Below, in pieces: positions 1 through 7,747 of a stretch of DNA of 64,000 nucleotides (within the stretch, counting starts at the first letter, position 1; every line of letters starts with the position of its first letter). Made by a program: the position numbers and the translations under genes. The notes under the pieces were generated by a model that searched no databases, was not told the origin of the DNA, and saw only the letters and a list, made by a program, of their open reading frames with translations. The stretch is taken from NCBI RefSeq assembly GCF_025639885.1, contig NZ_CP106738.1, forward strand, positions 930,001-994,000, written 5' to 3'. Origin of the DNA: Roseovarius pelagicus (lineage in GTDB: Bacteria > Pseudomonadota > Alphaproteobacteria > Rhodobacterales > Rhodobacteraceae).

Positions 1-23
1 AACCATCACGACGGAGAAACCCA

Positions 24-824
24 ATGCGTAAAATCCTAGTGTTCACCGACATACATTTCGTCGAGCATGGCCAGCGCATTGGCCATCTCGATCCCGAAGA
101 ACGTTTGTTAGCGGGGCTGCGCCACGCACTCGGCGAAGTGCCGGATGCCGAACGGATCGTAATCTGCGGCGACCTGGCCCATCACGGGCGAGCCGCGCAA
201 TACGAACGCCTGCGTGCCGCACTGGCGGATTGCCCGCTGCCCGTGCATCTGATGATTGGCAACCACGACCGCCGCGCGGCCTTCTGCGCGGCATTCCCGG
301 ACGCACCGGTAACATCGACAGGCCATGTACAACAAGTTATCGACACTGGTGATTTTCGCCTGATCCTGCTTGATACGCTCGATGAGCAGGCTGAGGTCGA
401 ACATAGCGGTCGACTATGTGCAGACCGCTTATCGTGGTTGCGCGCCGCGTTGGACAGCTCCGGGGATCGCCGGGTCATCGTCTTTACCCATCATCCGCCA
501 ATGGATGTGGGTTTTGACGCGATGGACCGGATAGGCCTGACCAACAAGACCGAGTTGCTGGCGTTGCTGGGCGCGTATCCGAATGTCTGTCAGATCATCA
601 GCGGCCACGTGCACCGCACAATCTCGGGCGGCGCGGGGGGCATCCCCACGGCTCTGTTCAAAAGCAGCTGCCACCAATCACCAATCATGCGCCCTGAGAT
701 GGATGAACATACTTCGATCGACGAACCGGGGGCCTTTGGCCTGCTCTATCTGATGGATACGGGCGTGGTCGTTCATTCCGAGGATTTCGACATTCCCGGA
801 CGTCGGGTGCTATTTTACGATTGA
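24..824 (+). CDS. Metallophosphoesterase, class III cyclic-nucleotide phosphodiesterase-like
   Basis: This 266-residue protein carries the full calcineurin-like set of metal ligands: FTDIHF near the N-terminus, GDLAHHG near residue 49, GNHD near residue 78, FTHHPP near 154 and SGHVH near 195. The order and size match the Icc/CpdA branch, which hydrolyses cAMP or related phosphodiesters using two metal ions. No signal peptide or membrane segment is visible, so it should be cytoplasmic. A purine-rich GGAG lies about 8 bases before the ATG. The true substrate cannot be read from the sequence, and a glycerophosphodiester is possible. A Crp/Fnr regulator lies 5 kb downstream, but no direct link is shown. 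Confidence 0.85.
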   Translation: MRKILVFTDIHFVEHGQRIGHLDPEERLLAGLRHALGEVPDAERIVICGDLAHHGRAAQYERLRAALADCPLPVHLMIGNHDRRAAFCAAFPDAPVTSTGHVQQVIDTGDFRLILLDTLDEQAEVEHSGRLCADRLSWLRAALDSSGDRRVIVFTHHPPMDVGFDAMDRIGLTNKTELLALLGAYPNVCQIISGHVHRTISGGAGGIPTALFKSSCHQSPIMRPEMDEHTSIDEPGAFGLLYLMDTGVVVHSEDFDIPGRRVLFYD

Positions 825-1005
825 TCCAACGGCGCGCCTGCGGCGCAGACCCATAGTCAGCATTCAGGCCATGCAGGCACTGGGGGTTACCCCTAAACCC
901 CAATATGTTTACCGCAAGCAGATACGTAGCAAAAAATTGCCGCCGTGACGCGATTTGCTCTTGCCACCGCCGCGCGGAGTTTATATCTCCGCCCTACCCA
1001 AGGAC

Positions 1006-1080
1006 GCGGGTGTAGCTCAGGGGTAGAGCGTTACCTTGCCAAGGTAAATGTCGTGAGTTCGAATCTCATCACCCGCTCCA
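1006..1080 (+). tRNA. tRNA-Gly (GCC)
   Basis: A complete cloverleaf is visible. The acceptor stem GCGGGTG pairs with CACCCGC, the anticodon loop is TTGCCAA with anticodon GCC, and the T-loop is TTCGAAT. The discriminator is T and CCA is encoded at 1078-1080. It stands alone between the phosphoesterase gene and the stress locus. Confidence 0.97.
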
Positions 1081-1136
1081 AAAATTCAACAGATAATCTA
1101 GTATAATTGGCCTTCGGGCCCACGGGGCACCGTTGC

Positions 1137-1161
1137 GGAACCTCTGTGCTTTGTATGCGTT
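1137..1161 (+). promoter_or_regulatory. EcfG-type general stress promoter
   Basis: GGAAC (1137-1141), 16 bases, CGTT (1158-1161) is an exact match to the alphaproteobacterial EcfG consensus. It lies 37 bases before the ATG at 1198, so transcription would start near 1168. The -10 overlaps the left arm of a perfect inverted repeat. Confidence 0.75.
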
Positions 1162-1187
1162 GACTGAACGACGCATACAAAGCACAG
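1144..1187 (+). repeat. Perfect 17-bp inverted repeat, loop of 10
   Basis: Bases 1144-1160 are exactly complementary to 1171-1187. The right arm ends inside the ribosome-binding site (AGGAG, 1186-1190) of the gene at 1198, and the left arm contains most of the EcfG -10 element. It could be a regulator site, or an RNA hairpin present only in transcripts that start upstream. Confidence 0.8.
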
Positions 1188-1197
1188 GAGACACGCT

Positions 1198-1386
1198 ATG
1201 CTGGAAATCACTGGCCTAGGCGGCCTCGTCCTTTTGATCCTTGACTTGTGGGCCATTGTTTCGGTGGTCGGATCTTCTGTCAGCACTGGGCGCAAGGTAT
1301 TGTGGATCCTGCTAATATTGCTTTTACCATTGCTGGGATTCATCATCTGGCTAATCGCCGGACCGCGTGGTGTGCGCGGCGTATGA
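1198..1386 (+). CDS. Small PLDc_N-domain membrane protein
   Basis: This 62-residue protein has two hydrophobic helices (about residues 4-24 and 33-54) joined by a polar turn, and ends in GPRGVRGV. The pattern of a Trp before the turn, GRKVLW after it and LLPLLGFIIWL matches the PLDc_N domain (phospholipase D nuclease N-terminal), which exists as stand-alone peptides in many bacteria. AGGAG lies 7 bases upstream of the ATG. It is 19 bases from the YihY gene, and an exact EcfG promoter precedes both, so the pair is probably a stress-induced envelope operon. Molecular function is unknown. Confidence 0.8.
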   Translation: MLEITGLGGLVLLILDLWAIVSVVGSSVSTGRKVLWILLILLLPLLGFIIWLIAGPRGVRGV

Positions 1387-1405
1387 GCCGTGCTAGACTG
1401 TCACC

Positions 1406-2464
1406 ATGAGTAACGCCCCCGTTCAAAACGCAATCCTATCAGATGCCAATGCGGAACGTCCGTCAGAATTTGGCTGGAGAGTTTGGTGGCGTGTGGTGCG
1501 GCGCGTCTTCGCGCAAGCCGACGAACGCAATCTAGGTCTGATTTCGGCAGGTGTCGCATTCTACGCCCTGCTGTCAATTTTCCCCGCTCTCGCCGCGATC
1601 ATCGCACTTTGGGGGTACGTGGCCGACCCGGTGATGATCGGAGAGCAGATGGATATTGCGCGACAGTTGTTGCCCGAGGACGCCTTTGCCATCTTGAACG
1701 ATCAGGTCAGCGCACTTGTCACTGCCAACAACTCTACCCTGCAACTGACCAGCCTTCTGTCGCTGGTGCTGGCAGTCTGGACCGCGCGCAACGGGATCGC
1801 CGCGCTGATCCGGGGACTGAATTCGATCTACCGTGCACGACATCGCAGCAATCCGTTGCGCCGGTATGTGGTGGCGATTTTGCTGACGGTGCTGCTGATA
1901 CTAGTCGCGGTGTTTGCTTTTGCCAGCGTCGTTATCCTGCCTGCCCTGCTCGGTTTTCTGGCGGTGCCTGCCCTGACAGAGGCCGTGATTTCGCTCCTGA
2001 AATGGGCAGTTGTGCTGCTGGTGGTGTTCTTTGGCATCTGCCTGCTCTATCGGTATGGTCCCAACCGGCGCGGTGCGCGGGTGCCATGGCTGACATCAGG
2101 GGCATTTTTGGCCTTGTTCCTATGGGCGGCAGGATCGGCAGCCTTCTCTGTCTATTTGCGCAATTTCGGCAGCTTTAACGAAGTCTACGGCTCGCTCGGG
2201 GCTGTGGTGGCCCTGCTGTTCTGGCTCTATCTCAGCGCCTATGTGGTGCTGCTGGGCGCGCAGATGAACGCCGAGCTGGAGTTGTCGACAACGCGCGATT
2301 CGACCATTGGCGACCCCGCTCCTGCCGGGCAGCGGCAGGCTTGGGTCGCAGATCATGTACTGGATGAAGATGGTAACCCCCATCTGGCCAGCACGGCACA
2401 TTCCGCCGACGCTGGTCCTACAGAGGATCCGCCGATCGAGCCTGATAAAAAACTCCGGCTTTGA
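1406..2464 (+). CDS. YihY/virulence factor BrkB family membrane protein
   Basis: This 352-residue protein has about six membrane segments and the family hallmarks: AGVAFYALLSIFPALAA near residue 48, a Trp-Thr-Ala-Arg-Asn-Gly turn, and YGSLGAVVALLFWLYLSAYVVLLGAQ with an Asn-Ala-Glu end near residue 285. A polar tail of about 60 residues follows. YihY/BrkB proteins were long mistaken for RNase BN; their transport or envelope role is unproven. It follows the PLDc_N gene closely and probably shares its EcfG promoter. A rho-independent hairpin lies about 135 bases beyond the stop. Confidence 0.88.
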   Translation: MSNAPVQNAILSDANAERPSEFGWRVWWRVVRRVFAQADERNLGLISAGVAFYALLSIFPALAAIIALWGYVADPVMIGEQMDIARQLLPEDAFAILNDQVSALVTANNSTLQLTSLLSLVLAVWTARNGIAALIRGLNSIYRARHRSNPLRRYVVAILLTVLLILVAVFAFASVVILPALLGFLAVPALTEAVISLLKWAVVLLVVFFGICLLYRYGPNRRGARVPWLTSGAFLALFLWAAGSAAFSVYLRNFGSFNEVYGSLGAVVALLFWLYLSAYVVLLGAQMNAELELSTTRDSTIGDPAPAGQRQAWVADHVLDEDGNPHLASTAHSADAGPTEDPPIEPDKKLRL

Positions 2465-2466
2465 CG

Positions 2467-2491
2467 GGAACCATTTCCTGCACTGCTGGTT
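2467..2491 (+). promoter_or_regulatory. Candidate EcfG-type promoter (one -10 mismatch)
   Basis: GGAAC (2467-2471), 16 bases, GGTT (2488-2491). It differs from the consensus only at the first -10 base and starts 2 bases after the YihY stop. The next element downstream is a strong terminator rather than a gene, which suggests a short non-coding transcript. Confidence 0.35.
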
Positions 2492-2498
2492 ACATTAG

Positions 2499-2629
2499 CA
2501 GACCGGCTTTCTGTCCCGCCGCGTCTCGCCCGGGTGTTTCCCCAAATAGCCCGGGTTCTCGTCCCAGCGTAGCTGATTGTCCCTCGGACTGCGCGTCGGC
2601 CCCTGCCATAACCTTGGCAGGGGCTTTTT
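2499..2629 (+). ncRNA. Candidate stress-induced small RNA (or YihY 3' UTR)
   Basis: This is inference. A transcript from the EcfG-like site at 2467-2491 would run about 130 nt to the terminator at 2599-2629. No convincing ORF lies inside, and two CCCGGG blocks can pair to form an internal stem. The alternative is that the interval is simply the 3' UTR of the YihY mRNA. Confidence 0.3.
2599..2629 (+). terminator. Rho-independent terminator
   Basis: Stem GCCCCTGCCA (2599-2608) pairs perfectly with TGGCAGGGGC (2615-2624), with a 6-base loop and five T residues (2625-2629). It ends transcription from the YihY side on the plus strand. Confidence 0.9.
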
Positions 2630-2662
2630 CATGTGCCTCATCATTTTGAGGACCCCCGGGGT

Positions 2663-2687
2663 GGAACCGACAACAATTAGATGCGTT
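2663..2687 (+). promoter_or_regulatory. EcfG-type general stress promoter
   Basis: GGAAC (2663-2667), 16 bases, CGTT (2684-2687) is an exact consensus match. It lies just after the terminator and points at the phospholipase D gene, with an expected start near 2694. Confidence 0.75.
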
Positions 2688-2871
2688 GTTGATCCGGGAT
2701 ATTTGCCTGCTATTCGTCCATCCTATTCGCGCATCGTGACCGCTTCAGATAATGTGGGATCAAGAAACTGTTTTATATACCGACCTGCTTCGCGCATATC
2801 CTGTTCGCCCTCCCGAAGCTGTTATTCGGCATGAGCACCCGCGATCATCCGACGTATTTCTGGAGACGCCT

Positions 2872-4440
2872 GTGAAACCTCAAACTGAACAGCAAGAAGA
2901 CAAGAGCGAGGTTGGCGCACCCGTCACGTCGCTTAAAATCATGCTGACCGCGCAAGAGGCCTATCCGGTGCTCGAACGTGCCTTTCTCAATGCGCGTACT
3001 GAAATCAATGCCGGGTTCCGGGTCTTTGATCCGGGCACCCCGCTCTATTCAGATGAAGCGCGCGAGATCGGCTGTGACTGGTTCGATCTGCTCGTTCACA
3101 CGCTGCGCAGGGGCGTATCGATCCGCTTCGTCATCTCTGACTTCGACCCGATAGGTGCACCACATCTGCATCGGCTCAGCAGTCGCACGCGCCGGCAGAT
3201 GATTGCGGCACAGGAACTGGCCGGTGCGGGAACCTTGGAAACAGTCATGGACATGCACGCCGCGCGTGTCGGCCTGCTGCCAAGGCTGCTGTTTTATCCA
3301 ATCGCACGCAAGCGTCTGGGCGATCTGGTTCGCTGGATCAACGGCCTGTCGCTGGCCCCTCGCCGTCGCTTCATGCAAGACGCTACACGCCTGCGCGGCC
3401 TGACCAAATTCGACGGTCAGGAAGTCCGCTGCGCACCCGGATTGCCGAACCTGTATCCTGCATCGCATCATCAGAAACTGGCGGTGTTCGATCGCGAAAC
3501 CCTGTATATCGGCGGGCTGGACCTGAACGAGCGGCGGTATGATACGCTTCAGCACGCCCGCAGCGCCGAGGACACGTGGTATGATCTTCAGGTTCTCGCT
3601 TGTGGTCCGGTCGTTGCTGCGGCGAATGCCCATCTGAATAACTTTATCGATGTCATCAGCGGCGCAAAGCCCCCTTCCCCAGCCGTACCAGGGTTTTTGC
3701 GCACGCTCTCTTCCGGGCGTGTCGGCAGTATAATTTACATGTCCCCCCGAACGCGCGTTCGCGAAATCGAGGATGCACATCTGCGCCATATTTCCAAGGC
3801 GGAGAACCTTATCTACCTAGAAACGCAATTTTTTCGGCAGGTAAAGCTTGCCCGCGCCTTGGCCAAACGGGCCAAGGCCTGCCCCAACTTGCGATTGATC
3901 CTGATATTGCCAGCCGCACCGCAGGGTGCTGCCTTTTCCGGGCATATGGGCAGCGATGTGAAGTTTGGTGAATATCTGCAAACCCGCTGCCTGCGGATCC
4001 TCCGACGGGCTTTTGGGGCAGATCGGTTGATCGTCGCGTCGCCAGTACAACAACGCGCGGATGACAGTGACGGGCGTGATACATTGGCCGGCTCGCCGTT
4101 GATCTATGTTCATGCCAAGCTATCCATCTTCGACGATCATGCGGCTATAGTGTCGTCTGCCAATCTGAACGGACGCAGTATGAGGTGGGATACTGAAGCA
4201 GGGTTAGAGTTGACGAACCCGGCACATGTTGGCGCGCTAACCAACCGTGCCATGCGCCATTGGGTGCCCGACACTGGCGACGGAAACCATGCTGCCCGGT
4301 TTGAACATTGGGCAACAGTGGTGGCCGCCAACGCCAAGGCGGCACCGGAGGATCGCAACGGATTTCTCGTGCCCTATGATACAGCCCCCGCGCGTGATGC
4401 GGCCATGGCTGTGCCGGGCATGCCAGATGAACTCGTCTGA
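2872..4440 (+). CDS. Phospholipase D / cardiolipin synthase-like protein
   Basis: The protein (about 522 residues) has two HKD motifs. The first is HHQKLAVFDRETLYIGGLD near residue 200, and the second is VHAKLSIFDDHAAIVSSANL near residue 412. This makes it a complete two-domain PLD enzyme able to hydrolyse or transfer phosphatidyl groups. The GTG at 2872 is chosen because GGAG lies 6 bases upstream; the ORF stays open to an ATG at 2752 that has no such site. No signal peptide is evident. An exact EcfG promoter about 185 bases upstream suggests stress-induced membrane lipid remodelling. A 14-codon ORF (2831-2875) overlaps the GTG. Confidence 0.85.
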   Translation: MKPQTEQQEDKSEVGAPVTSLKIMLTAQEAYPVLERAFLNARTEINAGFRVFDPGTPLYSDEAREIGCDWFDLLVHTLRRGVSIRFVISDFDPIGAPHLHRLSSRTRRQMIAAQELAGAGTLETVMDMHAARVGLLPRLLFYPIARKRLGDLVRWINGLSLAPRRRFMQDATRLRGLTKFDGQEVRCAPGLPNLYPASHHQKLAVFDRETLYIGGLDLNERRYDTLQHARSAEDTWYDLQVLACGPVVAAANAHLNNFIDVISGAKPPSPAVPGFLRTLSSGRVGSIIYMSPRTRVREIEDAHLRHISKAENLIYLETQFFRQVKLARALAKRAKACPNLRLILILPAAPQGAAFSGHMGSDVKFGEYLQTRCLRILRRAFGADRLIVASPVQQRADDSDGRDTLAGSPLIYVHAKLSIFDDHAAIVSSANLNGRSMRWDTEAGLELTNPAHVGALTNRAMRHWVPDTGDGNHAARFEHWATVVAANAKAAPEDRNGFLVPYDTAPARDAAMAVPGMPDELV

Positions 4441-4469
4441 AATGTTTCGCTTGGGATCTGGCGTTGCTC

Positions 4470-5534
4470 TTAGCCGGTCGCTTGGTCCGGCGCGTCGTCA
4501 TCCGTGTCGAAAATGTCCAGCATCGCCATTGTGATCACCAGCACTGGAATTGCAATAATGCCGCCAATCGGCCCCCACAACCATAGCCAGACGACGAGCG
4601 AGACAAACACCAACAATGGGTTTACGGACATATGCCGACCCACCAGCGCGGGCGTCAGAAACTGTCCCTCAGTGAGGTTAAGACACAAAAAGATGAGCGG
4701 AGGCACCACAGCCATCAGACCGTCAAACGCCACGATCCCTGCCAGCAACAGGCCAGCAGTAACGACCATCGGCCCGAGATAGAGTAGATAATTCAGGCCG
4801 GCGGCGGCGATCCCCCAGACAAGCGGCGCGGGCAAGCCGACAATCATCAAAGCACCCGCCAGTGCCGACCCGAGCACGATATTGATCACCGTCACTGTCA
4901 GGAAATAACGCGAAACAAGCGATTCGGCCGTTCCGAACCGTTGGCGCACGCGGCCAGCATCCGCAGGGCTACTGGTCACTCTGTCAGAAACCCAGTCATA
5001 TATTCCCCGTCGAGTCAGCAGGAAGAAAAACAACGTGCCAAGAAACACCAATGCCTGCGCCACGATCACCGGCGCAAAAAACAGTGCGTCGGTCAATTTC
5101 GGCATGCCTTCGGCCACGTCATCGCCCTTCTCCGCAACGGTGCCGGCACTGGTGCCCAATGCTTCTTCGACTTCTTGGTTCATTTCTGAAAGCCCGCGGA
5201 TGAGATCGCGAAACTGATCAACAAAATCGCGTAACTCCCAGCGAATTTTTGGCATCGCTTCGACCAGCCGCCAAATCAACGGCTCGATCAGAAACGCAAT
5301 GGTGCCCACCAAAATCACACACAGCAACACGACACTCGACGCAACAAGCCCCTTCGGCATTCCCAACCGTTCAAAGATGCGGCTCAGCGGCGACAGGATC
5401 ACCCCCGTCACAATTGCCAGAACCATCGGAGCAAGGATGTCTTCGGCCAGCTTCAATGCAACAAAAACGGCGATCAACGCCACAACGACCAGAGCAGTGC
5501 GTTGCGCCGCGTCGCGGTCAGATCGAATGGACAT
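4470..5534 (-). CDS. AI-2E transporter family (PerM/TqsA-like) permease
   Basis: This 354-residue membrane protein has an N-terminal pair of helices (AALVVVALIAVFVALKLAEDI, then a second), a long soluble insert at about residues 85-145, and five or six further segments including the family-typical LGPMVV and NPLLVFVSLVVWLWLWGPIGGIIA. The family was named for autoinducer-2 export, but members have varied or unknown substrates. Start 5534 is preferred over an upstream GTG because GAAAGG lies 8 bases before this ATG. It is convergent with the phospholipase D gene. No clear EcfG site precedes it. Confidence 0.85.
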   Translation of the reverse strand: MSIRSDRDAAQRTALVVVALIAVFVALKLAEDILAPMVLAIVTGVILSPLSRIFERLGMPKGLVASSVVLLCVILVGTIAFLIEPLIWRLVEAMPKIRWELRDFVDQFRDLIRGLSEMNQEVEEALGTSAGTVAEKGDDVAEGMPKLTDALFFAPVIVAQALVFLGTLFFFLLTRRGIYDWVSDRVTSSPADAGRVRQRFGTAESLVSRYFLTVTVINIVLGSALAGALMIVGLPAPLVWGIAAAGLNYLLYLGPMVVTAGLLLAGIVAFDGLMAVVPPLIFLCLNLTEGQFLTPALVGRHMSVNPLLVFVSLVVWLWLWGPIGGIIAIPVLVITMAMLDIFDTDDDAPDQATG

Positions 5535-5606
5535 AATGGACACCTTTCAACGGCTGCCGCAGTAGTAGTTAGGATGGACAGCCTACGCTTGTCACGATCA
5601 GGCCGT

Positions 5607-6338
5607 TCAGATCAGAGGCCGCTGCATCGGCTCGCGGCTCTCGCTTAGTTCTGCCAACGAGCAGAGCTTGGGATAGGATAGAATCTTCAGTCGACTATTG
5701 CGCCAAGTTGCCACGCCTTGCTCGCGCAATTTCTTTAGCGTTTTGTTGGTGTGAACCAGCGACAAACCCAAAGCATCGGCAAGATCTTGCTGCTTATACG
5801 GCAGATGCATCTCACCATTTGTCAAAAGACCCAACGCATCCGCCCGGTCATGCAGCCTCACAAAGGCGCGTGCCACCCGCCCCATACCGTTCATGTGGCC
5901 GACAATCGCCAAACTTTCACCCAAGAGATGTTCCTCTACCGCAGCAAGCCAGGTCAGATCAAACGCGCGTTCCGGTTGATCGCGAAACAATGCCCAGACC
6001 GCTTTGCGATCGAAAACGCATAATGTCATTGGCGTCGTCGCTTCGACAGAGTGCTGCATTTCGCGCATCACGCCAGCCTGCAAGCCTATGAAATCACCCG
6101 GTAAAACGAAGTTTATAACCTGTCGCTCACCGTTTTCGAACGTCTTGTAGCGCAGGCCCATGCCTTGCAACACGGTAAAGAGCTGCGGGCTATTGGATCC
6201 CTCCATCATAAGTGTCGTTCCCGCCTCGACCTCCAGTTCGCCAGACTTGAACCGCTGCATGAAGTCCACTTCTTGATCCGACATATCCACGAACAAAGAA
6301 AGTTTTCTCAGCGGGCAGTTCTGGCATTCCGTCGGCAT
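5607..6338 (-). CDS. Crp/Fnr family transcriptional regulator
   Basis: This 243-residue protein has a cyclic-nucleotide-binding-like beta barrel (about residues 15-135, with PGDFIGLQAGVM) and a C-terminal winged helix whose recognition region reads QQDLADALGLSLVHTNKTL. It starts with CQNC but lacks the four-Cys pattern of a true FNR 4Fe-4S sensor, so the signal is not assigned. AGGAG 7 bases upstream fixes the ATG at 6338. An EcfG-like site with one mismatch lies directly upstream, which suggests that this regulator relays the stress response. Confidence 0.85.
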   Translation of the reverse strand: MPTECQNCPLRKLSLFVDMSDQEVDFMQRFKSGELEVEAGTTLMMEGSNSPQLFTVLQGMGLRYKTFENGERQVINFVLPGDFIGLQAGVMREMQHSVEATTPMTLCVFDRKAVWALFRDQPERAFDLTWLAAVEEHLLGESLAIVGHMNGMGRVARAFVRLHDRADALGLLTNGEMHLPYKQQDLADALGLSLVHTNKTLKKLREQGVATWRNSRLKILSYPKLCSLAELSESREPMQRPLI

Positions 6339-6368
6339 AATCACGCTCCTGTGCATACGTCATAGTTT

Positions 6369-6393
6369 AATGCGCGACGGGCAGATTTGTTCC
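6369..6393 (-). promoter_or_regulatory. Candidate EcfG-type promoter (one -10 mismatch)
   Basis: On the minus strand it reads GGAAC (6393-6389), 16 bases, CATT (6372-6369). The predicted start is about 25 bases before the Crp/Fnr ATG. A plus-strand gene begins on the other side of the same short gap. Confidence 0.4.
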
Positions 6394-6422
6394 ATCATTG
6401 AGCAACATTCTGGGGATGAGAG

Positions 6423-6842
6423 ATGTCCGATATCATGTGCCAAGAGGTCCCTAGCGAGACTCTGGATCAGATCGTGCGAGTCTATGTCGTGCTGGAATCC
6501 AATCCGATAATCGCCGCGGACCTGATCGGAACCCTTGAGACCACGTTTGCGTGCCGGGTGATCCATGCCAAGTCGCTATTGCAGTTGTCAGAAGAGCTGT
6601 CGGATACAGACTGCATCGACGCTGCTTTCCTTGAGTTAGGCGAAGAAGAGCTGATTCAGAGCGGGCTAGACCGATTTCTGCGGTCGCGCGGCGCGGGTCT
6701 GATCCTGACCCGCGGCGAACAACCTTCTGATGGTACTCAGCCTGTCGGTGCAACGATCCTCGTCCGCCCCTTCACAGAAGCCATGATTCTCGACGCGTTA
6801 AAGACCGCGCGCAAATCAGCTGGGGCGTCGCCGCCCCACTGA
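6423..6842 (+). CDS. Degenerate response-regulator receiver protein
   Basis: This 139-residue protein has the size and alternating strand-helix pattern of a stand-alone receiver domain. The N-terminal acidic pair is replaced (VLESNPIIAADL), the usual phosphoacceptor strand reads AAFLELGEEE with no Asp at the expected place, and the terminal Lys is Arg (VRPFTEAM). It is therefore unlikely to be phosphorylated by the normal chemistry and may work by protein binding. Related Asp-less receivers occur near alphaproteobacterial stress genes, but the partner here is unknown. It is divergent from the Crp/Fnr gene. Confidence 0.65.
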   Translation: MSDIMCQEVPSETLDQIVRVYVVLESNPIIAADLIGTLETTFACRVIHAKSLLQLSEELSDTDCIDAAFLELGEEELIQSGLDRFLRSRGAGLILTRGEQPSDGTQPVGATILVRPFTEAMILDALKTARKSAGASPPH

Positions 6843-6858
6843 AGCAGACGGATGGACG

Positions 6859-7221
6859 TCAATCGCGACGTGACCGGGCCGCGCGACCGGCCTGCATCCC
6901 CATTGCAAACCCTTCGGCCATCTGCACGAACGGGGCTGCCGGTGGGGGTGGCGGCGGTGCGGCAGCAGGCGCAGGATCAGTCGTGACCCGCGACCGCCGA
7001 GAAGAAGCGATCGCCAGCAGGATCAGCGCGACGCCACTATAGAGCGCACCGATCACCGTGGCTGCGGTCAGCGGGGTTGAGACGATGACAATGAACATCC
7101 ACAGGGCGACGGTGAGAAACCCTAGCCCCACGATCCCTAACAACACCCCGGCGGATGCCAGCGCAGCAGTTCGGGCCGCAGCGCGGGCATCTTGTCGCAA
7201 TGAGTCAACGATTCCAAACAT
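6859..7221 (-). CDS. YqjE-like phage-holin-superfamily membrane protein
   Basis: This 120-residue protein has an amphipathic N-terminus, two membrane helices (about residues 22-48 and 53-72), a Pro-rich linker with a run of prolines, and a basic end RAARSRRD. This matches the YqjE/DUF1469 group, usually encoded after a YqjD/ElaB-like protein. Only 3 bases separate it from such a gene upstream, so they are one operon, probably driven by the exact EcfG promoter at 7603-7627. The YqjD/YqjE group is linked to stationary phase and ribosome-membrane association in enterobacteria; here the role is inferred. Confidence 0.78.
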   Translation of the reverse strand: MFGIVDSLRQDARAAARTAALASAGVLLGIVGLGFLTVALWMFIVIVSTPLTAATVIGALYSGVALILLAIASSRRSRVTTDPAPAAAPPPPPPAAPFVQMAEGFAMGMQAGRAARSRRD

Positions 7222-7224
7222 CCC

Positions 7225-7554
7225 TTATTTCCGCGATGTGACAAGGCCGATCAAAAACCCGACGCCGACGGCAATGCCGATGGCAGCCGCAGGTTGTTGA
7301 CGAACTGCATCTGCCGCCTGCGCGCCCACATCCTCGGCCCGTGCTTGCGCATCCCGTAGATGCCGTTCTCCTTGCGCTCTGACCTCAGAGGCTGTCTCGC
7401 GCAGCTTGGCCGTGGCCTGATCGCGTTTTTCAACACCGATCTCTCCCAGTATCTCAGTGATTTTGGCGATGTCGCCTTTCAGCGTTTGGATCTGATCCGT
7501 CAGATCAGCAACGCTGGTGTCACCGGAACTACTGGTCGTTTTGGACTGTGCCAT
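7225..7554 (-). CDS. YqjD/ElaB-like (DUF883) membrane-anchored protein
   Basis: This 109-residue protein has a polar coiled-coil-forming N-terminus, a helical middle rich in Ala, Arg and Glu, and a C-terminal membrane helix with the family's Gly-rich signature (AAAIGIAVGVGFLIGLVTSRK). YqjD-like proteins bind ribosomes and the inner membrane in stationary phase in E. coli. The ORF is open to 7620, but the EcfG promoter lies inside that extension, and GGAG sits 8 bases before the ATG at 7554. That ATG is therefore the start. It heads the operon with the YqjE-like gene. Confidence 0.85.
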   Translation of the reverse strand: MAQSKTTSSSGDTSVADLTDQIQTLKGDIAKITEILGEIGVEKRDQATAKLRETASEVRAQGERHLRDAQARAEDVGAQAADAVRQQPAAAIGIAVGVGFLIGLVTSRK

Positions 7555-7602
7555 TTGGTATTCTCCATCTTCAGTAAAACATTGCGATTGTGCTGGTTCG
7601 GT

Positions 7603-7627
7603 AACGCAGACCCGCTGCAATAGTTCC
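7603..7627 (-). promoter_or_regulatory. EcfG-type general stress promoter
   Basis: On the minus strand it reads GGAAC (7627-7623), 16 bases, CGTT (7606-7603), an exact consensus match. Transcription would start near 7596, about 40 bases before the DUF883 ATG. Confidence 0.75.
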
Positions 7628-7686
7628 CTTGAATATGCTCACCAATCATTCTGCCGCGGCTTTGCTTGCCGGGACCAACGTTCTTT

Positions 7687-7712
7687 GGAACTTCATGCCG
7701 ACGACAGGGGTT
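7687..7712 (+). promoter_or_regulatory. Candidate EcfG-type promoter (one -10 mismatch)
   Basis: GGAAC (7687-7691), 17 bases, GGTT (7709-7712). It sits 36 bases before the DUF1328 ATG, and GAAAGGA follows as ribosome-binding site. Confidence 0.5.
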
Positions 7713-7747
7713 GCAGACTCAACAGGACATGATGAAAGGAGCGCAAA

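Noticed and set aside
5545..5575. Possible EcfG promoter before the AI-2E permease gene (minus strand, CTAAC-N15-CGTT)
   Set aside because: Two mismatches in the -35 and a spacing of 15 do not meet the standard used for the other sites.
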